NCBI GenBank assembly: GCA_027625915.1 | Contig: JANTQA010000063.1 | Location: forward strand, 7,707,501 to 7,771,500 | Direction: 5' to 3' | Length of the DNA stretch: 64,000 bases | DNA from: Anaeramoeba flamelloides | Lineage: Eukaryota; Metamonada; Anaeramoebidae | In this document: positions 45,720 through 56,645 of the stretch, one piece after another | Layout: each line of letters opens with the position of its first letter | How positions within the stretch are numbered: the first letter of the stretch is position 1 | Notes under the pieces: generated by a model | Told to the model about the DNA's origin: nothing | Seen by the model: the letters and a program-made list of their open reading frames with translations, nothing else | Databases searched by the model: none | Program-made: the position numbers and the translations under genes

Positions 45720-46271
45720 GGATTACAATCCCTGAAATTTGAAAGAAGATTATCTTGTGTAGGGTGTCTTGAGTTGTTGGTTTGGTTCTTATCTGATCGA
45801 TCTTGTACTTGGTATGGATTTTGATAGTGATTCAAAATGACAATTTTTGACAATTTATTTTTTTTTTTTCCGAAATCCGAATTGAAGAGTGGAAGACTAA
45901 TAGATTGATAGGTGTTTAAGAATAACTTTTGAATTTTGGGTTGTAGAAAAGAATCTTGATTTACTTTTATGTCAATTAATCAAATGAAAAAAGAACGTTT
46001 ATTAAAAGCTCCCAATAAAACCAAATTTAATTAAAAATTTCAATCAAAAACCTACAAACCACATTTTTAAATAACTTAAGTTACAGCCAATTAATCTTAC
46101 ACTCTTCAATTCGGATTTCGGAAAAAAAAAAAATAAATTATCAAAAATTGTCATTTTGAACCACTATCAAAATCCATACCAAGTACAAGATCGATCAGTT
46201 AAGAGCCAAATTAACAAGTGGTAACAAACAACACAAGATAATCTTCTTTCAAATTTCAGGGATTGTAAACC
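45720..46271. mobile_element. TTAA-flanked MITE, copy 2
   Basis: 552 bases between TTAA at 45716-45719 and TTAA at 46272-46275. Left end GGATTACAATCCCTGAAATT, right end its near-complement AATTTCAGGGATTGTAAACC. The arms, about 200 bases each, also pair. One arm contains a T-rich tract followed by CAAATTTCAGG that looks like a splice acceptor. Confidence 0.88.
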
Positions 46272-46275
46272 TTAA

Positions 46276-47256
46276 GGTACGAGTAAATCTGATTTTTTTT
46301 TTTCCAAAAGGTAATAGAGTAATTATTTACACAAGAGTACAATTAAAAACGATATACAACTTCACTTATCAACTTTATAGAGATAGTTATCATTTTAAAG
46401 AGTTCATTTTTTCCAATGAAAATTTCAGTAAAAAGATCTGATCCCTTTTTTTTTGGTTTTTTGGATCAAATTAGAAAAAATTTTAAAAAAAATTTAATTT
46501 TGAAGAAATCTCACTGTGGGTAATTTCTGAGGAGTTAATTTGATTAACCAATAACCTTGAATATTTAATCTTATTTTAAAAATACAATAAAAATAAATCA
46601 AATATTGAATCCTTGAAGATCTAAAACAATTGATTATTTCTTTTATTCACAAATAAATATTAAATTTCTTGAATTTCTAGAATTTAGAAAATATTCTTTT
46701 TCAAACACTCAGAGTATAAACAAAGAACTGTTTGGATTAAAATCAGTTATTTGATAATATCTAGTATTTTTTTTTATTAGATTTATTCATTTGAAATAGT
46801 TTTATTTGTTTGAAAATATTTAAAATTTTGCGAAATAATAAAAAAGTATATTGATACTTTTAATATTTCTGTTAATACTTGCTCACTGAAAGAATGATAA
46901 TTGGGTTATTAATTATTGGTTAAAAATAATCACATGATAAAATATTTCTTTAAGTTATAATCAAAATTCCATGTTTTAAAAAAATATATTGGGGAAATAT
47001 TTAATTTGTTTGTTGGTTATTTTTATATTTTTTTGTTGAATAAAAAGAAAAAATTGGTTCGAAGTGCTTTTCAAATATATAATTTAAATTTTCTTGATTT
47101 TTCAAATAATTATTGGATTTTTTTGGAAATTAAATATATTTTATAAACTTTGTTCTTTAAAAATTTAGTTATTGTGGTTGGGAAGTGTATTTTTGTACCT
47201 TTTTTTCTTCTATAAGATTTCTATCTTCTTCAAAGAAAATATTTTTTTCTAGAAAT
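46276..47256. other. AT-rich spacer, nothing recognised
   Basis: No frame or repeat seen; a short TA run precedes the next element. Confidence 0.45.
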
Positions 47257-47280
47257 AATTATATATATATATATATATAT

Positions 47281-48783
47281 CCCTTAGCACCCCGGATTTA
47301 CCTAAATTTCATCAAGTTTTTTAAATTAGATTTAAAATGATATTGATCTACTAATATATTAATTTTTCTTATTTGTCTTTAATCCAGATTTGAATTATAA
47401 TAAAAAAGTCAAAATAGTTCAAAGATAAAGTAGTTAAGTTATTGATTTTTTTTTTTGAAATTGAAAAAAAAATGATAATTATTCATTTTTACATTTTTTT
47501 TAAAGATTTTTATTTTTATTTTATTTTTTTTAAATCAGAAATTTTATTACATTAATAGTAATTCAAAACTCAACACATTAATTTATTAATAATAACCACC
47601 AAAAAAATTTTGCTAATTTTATGATAAAAAAATAAATAAAAAATAAATTACTTTGAAATTTAATTTTTTTTTTAGAAAAAAATTTCAATAAATATCTAAT
47701 TAATAGAAAAATAAAATATATTTCTTTTAGGCCAAAATTAAATTTTTAATATGATTATTATTCTAAAACTTTTATTTAGGCAATAGATAATAATTGAAAA
47801 TCAAAAAAAAAAAAAAAAATCTAAAATAATTTCAATTTATTAAATTGGAATAAAACAAATATACATTACTATTTAATCGATAAAATATTTATACCTAAAT
47901 TTGAAATAAAATAAAAAATAACTCTTAATTATTATTCCGTGATATAATAAAATAATCTCCGAAACCAAATTTTTTTTTATTGCATTTTGTTATTGGTAAA
48001 AATTTGAATAATATATTTGCGATATTTGGATTTTTCCTTTATAAATTAATCCAGATCTTGTTAAATAAGTTCTGATATATGGTATTTTAATTCAACAATA
48101 TTGTTTATTTTATGTCTAGATTTTAAAAAGTCAAAAATTAAAAAATGATAAAAAATAAAAAAAAAAAAAACAATTATTAATCTGACTCGAACTATTGGCC
48201 AAATCATTTAAAATTGAAAAAAAATCTTGTTGAAAAAATTGTAAAATTTTGCAATGAAAAAAAATTTGATTTTTTTTTTCTAATTTAATTTATATTTTTT
48301 TTTATTTTTAAATTATTTAGAATCTAATATAGATATTGATATTGAATAGTAATCATTAGATAAAACAAATATTCTATGTGATGTTATAATAACTTTTATA
48401 ATGAATAAATTATTTAATCAAGCATTTTAGGCAATTTTGGGGTGCAAAGGGCCCCAGAAAAATTTCCAGTAAAGTATGATGTGTTTTAAATGTTAAAAAT
48501 AAGAGGTTTTTGATGTCTAGACAAACTTTTCAAAAAAAAAAAAAAAAATTATTTTGACAAAATTTGGAAAAATAATAAAATCACAATAACCAAAAAAAAA
48601 TTTCAAATGTTGAAAAATTTTTTTCAAGTTATTTTTTTATTTTAAGTAACTATACAATTTTTAATTATAAACTTTTCTTTCTAAGATAATTGTTTATTAA
48701 TTCTATACCTTATTATCCCTTGATACCATTTCAAATTAAAATTTTTGTTTGAAATGTTTTTAGGTTATTTGGGGTGCTAAGGG
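47281..48783. mobile_element. 1.5 kb element with CCCTTAGCACCCC terminal repeats
   Basis: Left end CCCTTAGCACCCCGGATTTA, then CCTAAA. The right end at 48770-48783, read inward, is CCCTTAGCACCCCAAATAAC, then CTAAAA. A second, similar right end lies at 48430-48451, read inward CCCTTTGCACCCCAAAATTG, then CCTAAAA. The interior is AT-rich with no transposase. The C-rich start recalls piggyBac ends, but no TTAA flank is visible and the left flank is a TA run. Confidence 0.6.
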
Positions 48784-50944
48784 ATTTATATATATTGGAT
48801 TTTTAAATTTTCAAAAAATGAGGAAAATGGATCTAACTTTTTAAAAAAATAATAAAATTCTGGAAATAGTTTAAAAGTCAGTTTGATATTATAATATCTC
48901 CCAATTTTGGTTTTGTTTTTTAATTTCAAAAAGTAAATTGTTTTTTTTTTTTTTTTAAATTTTTTATTAATTTAGTGAGATTATTTTTTTCTGGTTACTA
49001 GTCGCTTAGATGCAATTGAAATTGACGTTTGTATCTCATAATATAATCGAAATGGAATTATTTAAAAGTTATTCATCAATTTGTGACTTCTCTATATTAA
49101 TAATTTGAAAAAAAAAAAATATTCATTAGTATTAATGAGCAACTCCAAATTAAAACTTATTTTTTGTTCACTTTTAAGTCATTTTAATTATATAAAAATG
49201 CGATATTTTAAAAATTTTAAAAAAATAAAACCAAAAACTCAAAAAAGGTAGTCAAAACTTTTGAAATTAGCATTAAAGATATTTTATTACTGAATTTTCA
49301 CCAAAAAAAAAACATAAATAAGATGTTTTTTATGGTTATAATTATCTGAATTTTAAAAGAAATTTTGTTTCTCAATTTTTTTTATGATTATTTATCTTTT
49401 CGAAGATTTTTTTTTTAACTTATCTTTTGCAAAAAAAAAAAAAATTAAAAAAGAAAAAAAAAGCAGGACAAAAAAATTAAATCAAAAAAAAAAAAAGAAA
49501 AGAAAAGAAAATGAAAAAGAAAAAGGTATAGAAATAGAAAAAAAAATATTAAACAAAAAATAAACCAATATTGGATAAAGCATAACAAAAATTTTACGAA
49601 TAGAAAAAATGAAAAATTCCAAAAATTTGCAAATATTTTTTTGATAAGAAATCCAGATAAATTCTCAAACAAACTTCCATTAACATTATAAAGTGTTTCA
49701 AAAGTTTGGAAAAATAAAATATTCCATAACTTATAGTAAAATGATTAAATTTTTGAATTAAAAAAACAAATACATAATATTCAACTCAATAAAAAAAGAA
49801 AATTGAAAAAAGATAAAAGAAGGTTCAGAAGTATTTTGATTTATCAATTTGATTGGAAATGAATAATTATCAAATCAAACAAATTGGACCAATAAAAATA
49901 TATTTTCGAATTAAAAGTGTAAAAATATCTTATTTTCTAAACAATTTGCTAATATGAAGAATTAAATAAAAAAATAGAAATTAAAACTCATTTGAAAATT
50001 CTTAAAAAATTACAAGTAATTTGTTAATCAAAAATTTTTACAATAAAAGTTTTATCAAAAATAATTGTAAATAATTGTAAATAAAACATATTAAAGAAGA
50101 AATAATTGCCTGGAATAATACAAAAAACATCATGGGATAACTATTTTTTGTTTAGTATTCTTGGTATATTTAAGAATTATTTTGATTTCTATTTTTTTCA
50201 TTCCAGTGATCAAAATAATGCCTTCCCAACGACTATAATCCATCTTTTTCAACTTCTTACTCCAAAGTAGAATCCAATTCACAACCAAATAATTTACCTA
50301 AGTTCAAAGCAATTTTGAAGGTAAACTAATTGATATTCAAACTAAAATTTAAATTAGGAATGCAATTTGTAAAAAAGTTTTCGTAATTATCTAATTATTT
50401 TTGAAATTTTTTGTTTTTTTGAGGACAAAAATTCTGAAAAAAACTTTATCTATTTTTTGAGCTTAAATTTCAAATTAGATCTCTTCATTTTAAGAATAAT
50501 TTTCAAATAATAGAATGTTAAGAATCCAATAACATATTTAATTATTGTTTCTTGTTGGTTTCATTGATAGGTTAATGTATAAGCCTTCTTTAAAAAAAAA
50601 CGCTTTTGATTATGAAATATTGATTAAACTTTTTTGCATTCATTATTTGGGCAATAGTAGTATTTAAATTGATGACACTGATGCTATATTCCACTTGTCA
50701 ATTTATTAAAGAATTATTTTATTTAAGTTTTAATTTCTTTAGTTAGAGAAATGGTTTAAGTGTTTAGTGTAGAATAAACTGATGAACTCAAAATTTGTAA
50801 AAGGAAGCTGCCCCTTAAAAGATAATTTTAAACTTTGGATCTTGATCTTTATTAACTTATAGGTTGTATTCTTGTTGAACAATACAATAAAAATAAGGTT
50901 GGATTTCAAACCACAGTCTTCTTCTTCAAATTTTTGATAAAATT
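48784..50944. other. AT-rich spacer
   Basis: Holds long poly-A/T tracts (for example 49430-49560) and a lone mariner end at 50204. Nothing else recognised. Confidence 0.45.
50204..50247. mobile_element. Lone end of the CAGTGATCAAAATA mariner MITE
   Basis: CAGTGATCAAAATAATGCCT followed by 'cgactataatcca' matches the right end of 41692-42168. No partner end found. Confidence 0.65.
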
Positions 50945-51108
50945 CACTACAAAAAATCTCATTTCTTTTTCAAAGCTTAAAACCTTTTCAAACTTTCAAA
51001 CACTTTGAGACAATTCAAAAAACTTTCAAACACTTTCCAACTCTTTTAAAGAGAAAATACTTTAAAAAAGTGATTAACATTGAAAAAGTCACGAGATATT
51101 TTGTAGTG
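50945..51108 (-). mobile_element. CACTAC-end MITE, copy upstream of the kinase
   Basis: Begins CACTACAAAAAATCTCATTT and ends TATTTTGTAGTG, 164 bases. Internally it matches the reverse complement of 52545-52706 ('ttttcaaactttcaaacact'). Ends recall CACTA-superfamily termini. No clear 3-base target duplication. Its right tip lies 86 bases before the kinase ATG. Confidence 0.75.
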
Positions 51109-51194
51109 TTTAAATCTTTCATCAAATCATTTTTTCCCATATTTTTCATTTTCAATCCAACAAATCATAATTTGTGAAAAAACTGAATCTAATA

Positions 51195-52238
51195 ATGAGT
51201 CTAATAATCTGTGAAGGAAACATTTGTGCAGGGAAGACAACTTTGGTCAAAGAGCTAGCCAGGAGACTGAATTACCAAGCCTTTTTTGAACCAACTGCAA
51301 CAAACCCATATCTGGAAAGGTATTATCAAAATCGAGAAAAGTGGGCTTTAACAATGCAATTATTTTTATTGAGGCAAAGGTTTATGACTTATATTAATTG
51401 TCTAGAGCATATTGAGTCTGGAAAAGTGAAGGGTGCAATTTTAGATCGATCATTATTTTCGGATTGGGTATTTGCTAAAAAAAATTATGATGATGGGTTT
51501 ATCAATGAACAAGGTATGAGATTTGATTAGTTTTATAATTTCTGTTGTCTTTTGAATTGTTTTTTAAAAAAACAATTTAAAAACTTGATCTAAAAATCAA
51601 GAATTTATTTTTTAATATTTTTACTTGAAAATTTTTTTTTTTTACAAAATCGTTTTTGAACCAACATATTCCAAAAACGAAATTAAAAAATAAAAAATAA
51701 AAAACCAAAAGGTTGGGAATTGTATAATTCAATAAGAAACGAAATGGTTTCTTTAATTCCTATACCACAAATTACCTTATTTCTTGATGTTCCTTCCAAA
51801 ATCTGCTATGATCGGATTCATAATTTACGAGGAAGGAAATGTGAATCAGGGATCCCATTAGATTATTTGCTCGGGCTGGAAGAACGATACCTTTGTTTGT
51901 TAGAAGAATTGGAACAATGGAATAGTGTTGTTATTAAAGTTGATTGGACACAATTTGGTTGTGCTGATGACATTCTCAAAACAATTATTAAAACAATTTG
52001 CCCTGAAATCAAAACAAAGATAGTCAACAAGAGTAGCGTCAAACAAGGCGAATCGAACTACGATCCCAATCAATTAAAGACTTTGTGGTCAACAATTATT
52101 CAAAAGTTTGTTCACATTTTTGATTTTAAATCTTATCCTGAATTTAAAGAAGTAACGCAAGACACCCACAAATTAAGAAAAGTTTTAAAAGTTGATCAGG
52201 ACACAAATTTAAGTCAATTCTTGAAATCCGATTTTTGA
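51195..52238 (+). CDS. Deoxynucleoside kinase (dCK/dGK/TK2/dNK family), two exons
   Basis: Phosphorylates deoxynucleosides to monophosphates in dNTP salvage. ATG at 51195. Exon 1 is 51195-51513, the intron 51514-51711 (GTATGA...CCAAAAG, 198 bases, phase 1), exon 2 51712-52238, giving 281 residues. The splice restores INEQ-G-WELYNSIRNEM, the usual run between the DRS motif and the LID strand. P-loop GNICAGKTT is at 8-16, FEP with E32 is the likely base, DRS is at 84-86, the strand LFLDVPSKICYDRI at 129-142, and the LID RGRKCE at 146-151 is followed by IPLDYLLGLEERY. These are the family's landmarks. The C-terminal 70 residues after EQWNSVVIKVDW are longer than in animal enzymes. Substrate preference cannot be read from sequence by eye. 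Inverted MITE copies flank the gene. Confidence 0.93.
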
Positions 52239-52306
52239 AAAGCCAGCCAATAGAGAAAAAACACAAAAGAAACAACTTGAAAAAAAGGACAAATTTAACT
52301 GTTTAG

Positions 52307-52510
52307 AATGGCTTTAGATTTGGGTACATTAAAGACTGGGCATCACATTTTGTTGGGACAAATCCTCAAAAAAAATATTTTCAATCTTGTTTTCTTCTGA
52401 CTGAAAGAAACAAACCAATTCAACAACAAGTTTCGCTTTCTGAAATATTATGTTTAATACGTACCAAGCCTGTATTAAAAGCTGATTTGGCCTCTATATT
52501 TCCAGAGTGA
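52307..52510 (+). pseudogene. Coding-like exon fragment, family unknown
   Basis: After an acceptor-like AACTGTTTAG the frame stays open for 67 codons to TGA. Pieces are FGYIKDWASHFVGTNPQKKY, QSCFLLTERNKPIQQQ and LSEILCLIRTKPVLKADL. GC and amino-acid make-up match real genes here, unlike the spacer. There is no ATG in this frame. It lies 68 bases after the kinase stop and ends just before a MITE. It could be a 3' exon of an alternative kinase transcript or the remnant of a lost gene. I do not recognise it. Confidence 0.35.
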
Positions 52511-52544
52511 AACGAATAAGATATCGGAATGAAACAATAATGTT

Positions 52545-52706
52545 CACTACAAAAAATCTCATGACTTTTACAACGCTTGTCACTTTTACAAATATTTTCC
52601 CCTTTAAAAGTGTTAGGAAGTGCTTAAAAGGTTGTAAACTATCTAAAAGTGTTTGAAAGTTTGAAAAGGACTCAAAGCTTTGTAAAAGTTACAATTTTTT
52701 GTAGTG
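52545..52706 (+). mobile_element. CACTAC-end MITE, copy downstream of the kinase
   Basis: 162 bases, CACTACAAAAAATCTCATGA to ACAATTTTTTGTAGTG. Inverted with respect to 50945-51108 and in the same sense as the diverged copy at 9018-9165. Confidence 0.8.
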
Positions 52707-55700
52707 TTTTCACAACTTTCTCTTTATTTAGTTGTTGATTATGGGAAAATTATTGAAACCTTAGATTAAATAATTGTTGTTTTTTTTTGGATCAATCCCT
52801 CAGAATTTTTTTTTCTCTCGAATTTTTTTTTTTTTTCTTTGTTTTTTTAAATAAGATTTACTCTTTGGGGTTATTAAATTCCTCGAGTAATCTTTTGAAC
52901 AATATACTATTAATTTTTGTTTTTAAAAACGATTTAATAAAACCATATATACTTTTATGTTTTTTTTTTTTTTTTTTCTTTTTGAGAATTTCTTTATTAA
53001 GCTCATCTAACAAATAGATTTGTTTCAAAAAATTGGCTGTGTTGTCGAAAAGGAAATTTTAAAATTGCAATGTTGTAATAAAATCAAGTCTTTAAAAAAA
53101 AAAATAAGTTTGTGTTGGATTTGTTTTTATTTTTGTCATTGTTGATTTGATGTTTAGAAAATTATTCATATTAATCTTTTATATTGGAACACAAGTAAAT
53201 AAATTTTATTTTTCACTTAATTCAATATTTTAGGAAATAATATATGAAAAAAAAAATGAAAATTTCCCTTTATGTCTTTTTTTAATTTATTATATTTATC
53301 ATAAAATTAACAAAAGTATCAAATGATTATTATTAATAATCAATGTAATGAGATTTCAGTTACCTGAATAATAATTGATTTTTGAATTTAAAAAATAAAT
53401 AAAAAAATAGCATTTAAAAAATATATTATATAAATGAATAATTATTTTTTTTTTTCATGATCAAAAAACGATGTATAGGTTTAGATAATTTATTTTTATA
53501 TCAACTATTTTGACATTTTATTAATATTAAAATCTAAATTAAATATAATTAATATAATACATTTGTTATCCAACCAAGATCACTTTAAATTTTTTATTTT
53601 AAGCTTGAATAAAATTTTCGAATTGAACTATTTTTCAAAAATTTTGGTTTGTTTTATAATTTTACAGAAAATATTTTTTTTTTTAGTTTTAAATCATTTC
53701 TTGTTATCAAAAATAAAAATTAAAACAAGAAATTTGTAGATCATGATTATTGATTTTAATTTCATCAAATTTTTATTCCTTTTTCTTTATTTTTTTTTCT
53801 TTTTTTTTTTTTTTTTTTTCGAAATTCTATTTTTATTCAAAATAAAGAAATTTATATTTTTCTTTTTCAGTAGATTTTATTAAAACTAGTTCTTCTTTAT
53901 TTTTATCACTTTTGTTCACCTTGTTTTTTGTTTGTTTATTTTTTATTTTCTTTTCATAAAATTTTTCAATTCTTTTTTTTTTACTTTTTTTCCAGTAAAT
54001 CAAGTTCATGTAGGAAATAAAAGATTTGAGAAAATACTTTTAAATTATTTAAAAAAATGAGACAATGTGATTTTTTTAAAAATGAATTTAATAATAAAAA
54101 GTTAAAAGATATTCTTGTTTAACTCTTTTGTGTAATATTTTGGTAATAATAAAATCTGGAATGGTCGTTTTAAAAATTTTTGATCACATTTTTTTTGATT
54201 TTATTGTTGTTTTTTTAAAATTTTAATAAAGTAAACTTTTTCATTCAATCTAGAGTTGTTCAAATTTTTAGATCTCGTTATTGAAGCCAATTCTTGTTGT
54301 GATTTAGACAGTTACAACATAAAACGAAATAATTAACAAACCATTCAACACTTGGTGTACAAAAAACGTTTCATTGAATTTTTTACCTTTTTTTATATAT
54401 TTTTTAATTTCCTTTATTTTCTTTATTGTCTTTTTATTTTTTTTTGTTCTTGAATTTATTTAGTAATAAATATTTTCTTCTTTTCATTTTGTAAGGAAAG
54501 GTTATCTCATACGCTATAATCTATCCTAAATTATGGTTAGAATAAAAAAACTCAAAATAATTATGATATTTTAGTAAAATAAGTGTTAATTTTGGTGAAT
54601 TGCAGCTCTTCAATAATAATAAAATAATAATAAATTATCTTATTCCCTATTTTTTTTCAAAATTTAATCTCAAAATATTATTGTAGGATCTTTTGATTTT
54701 TTTTGTAAATTTGTTTACTTCTTGAAAAAATCATTTAAATTTTTCAATTTTATCTAATTAAGTTTTGGTTTTTAAACTTATCAATAAAAAAATAAATTGG
54801 TTTTGAACATATATTTGTTTTTTTTGATTTAAAAGTAGGTTATAGCAAAAAAAAAATAAAAAATATTAATAATTTGTTTTGTGAAAAGTAAATGCATACT
54901 CAAAAGTGATTTTTTTTATAAATGTGTTTAACCTGATTTTGATGAATAATTTATAGATTATAAACTATCTTTCATAATAATTGGCCCATTAAAAATCAAA
55001 ATTTAAAGAAAAATATTTTTAATAATTGAAGTTATCTATTATAATATAAAAATTTAGATTTTAATATTCAATACTATACTCAAGAGATATTTATTTTTTG
55101 TCTAAAATAAAATAAAAGAAAGAAAAATAAAAAAAACTGTTAAAAAAAAATTGGGAGATTTATTTTGAATGAAGCATTACATGAAAAATAGACAATTTAA
55201 ATAAGTAAAAAAAACCATTTATCGATTCTCCTTTCATTTGAATAACTAAATCTAATCTCTTTTTCATATTTGAAACCAAATTTTGCATTAATTCATCTGT
55301 TACTTCTTTCCAATTTTTCATTTTCATTTTCCATTTTAACAAAACACTTTTGAAAAAATAAAAAAGAGAAAAAATGATTTATTTGCAAACTTTTCATTTT
55401 TTTTTTTTTTTGGGGGGGGGGACTTCAAAACAATACAAAAGCAATTCATTATTCAAATGTAAGGTGTTCCATTTATTATGAAATTTGGTTTATTATCGCC
55501 CTTTTTATAACAAGATAAAAAATGAAAGGGGTGAAATGAAGAATAAAAAATTAAAAAACAATTATGATTAAGTAAAAATAGAACAAATATCAGTTTTAGG
55601 TATTTGAAATTGGGAAATTGATTTTGGATTCAAATATTTTTTCATCAAAACTTGATATATTCAATACTATCATATAAGGATAATTAACAAAAAATAAATT

Positions 55701-56289
55701 GAATCAAAATTTCAAATTAAAATATATTAATAAATATTAACACATTATCAGAAAGTTTCAAAAAACCTTTTTTTTTCAGAAAATATGTATTTAAAGATTA
55801 TCATTCAAGAATTAATGAATTTTTAATTATTTTATTTTGAAGTAATTAGGTAAAAAAATCAATTTGTAATATCAGTGGTGAAAAATTATTTCAATAAGTT
55901 TATTTCTCAGACCCGAATAGATAAGAAAAAAATCTCATTTGATTGTGAAAAAAAAGAAGAAGAAATTAAGAAAAAATAACTCTAAGATTAGAAATTTTTC
56001 GAAACTAAACTATTTTCTATAAATTTTGACTCACTTTATAATGTTAATGGGGTTTTTTTTGAGGGTTTATTCCAGTATTCTTTACAAAAAATATTTTCAA
56101 ATTTTTGGATCAGTATCATTTTTTCTAATTTTGCAAATTTTAGTTTTGCTTTTTCAAAATTTTCTTTTTCTTTTGTTTTTCTTTTTTTTTTTTTCTTTTT
56201 CTTTTTCTTTGTCTTTTTTTTTATCTTTTTCTTTTTCTTTTTTTTTTCTTTTTTTTGATACATTTTTTTTTTAAAAAGATCATGTGGAA
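52707..56289. other. AT-rich spacer
   Basis: Long T tracts and a run of ten G right after about 16 T (near 55398-55424). A small minus-strand frame at 55160-55327 is listed separately. Nothing else recognised. Confidence 0.4.
55160..55327 (-). CDS. Possible small protein or exon, unknown
   Basis: From ATG at 55327 the frame reads MKMKNWKEVTDELMQNLVSN, then MKKRLDLVIQMKGESI, an amphipathic helix-like stretch, and runs on into a hydrophobic end. An acceptor-like TTTTTTCAAAAG lies just upstream. Composition of the first 35 codons is coding-like; the last 20 look like spacer. May be an exon of a small helical protein. Weak. Confidence 0.22.
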   Translation of the reverse strand: MKMKNWKEVTDELMQNLVSNMKKRLDLVIQMKGESINGFFYLFKLSIFHVMLHSK

Positions 56290-56645
56290 AAAAAAAAAGA
56301 GATCTTCAAAAAATACAAATAATCACTAAGAAAATTGAGACTATGTAATGTCTTTGAAAATGGATTTAATTATTCATAAAAAATCTTGTTGTTCAACTTT
56401 TTTTCAGTGAAAGTTCAGTAATACAAAATCCGTAATGCTCATTTCAAATATTGTGACTCACTTTTTTTTAGTTTTTGGTTTAATTTTTTTTTAATTTTTA
56501 ATATATCAGGTTTTTATAGATTTAGAATGACTTAAAAGTGAATTACAAATCATATTTAGTTATTAATTGTTCTTGAACACTAAAGGATATTTTTTTTTTT
56601 TTCAATTTATTATTTCAGGTGAGTCACAATTTTTGAAAAAGAGTT
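56290..56645. repeat. Interspersed repeat family C, copy 2
   Basis: Collinear with 15995-16370: 'atggatttaattattc', 'tttttcagtgaaagttcag', 'gtaatgctcatttcaaatat', 'gtgaattacaaatcat' and 'tcaatttattatttcag'. Confidence 0.65.

Noticed and set aside
49445-49672. Phe/Leu-rich minus-strand frame resembling a membrane protein
   Set aside because: It is a translation of poly-A/AAG tracts; the apparent membrane segments are low-complexity artefacts.
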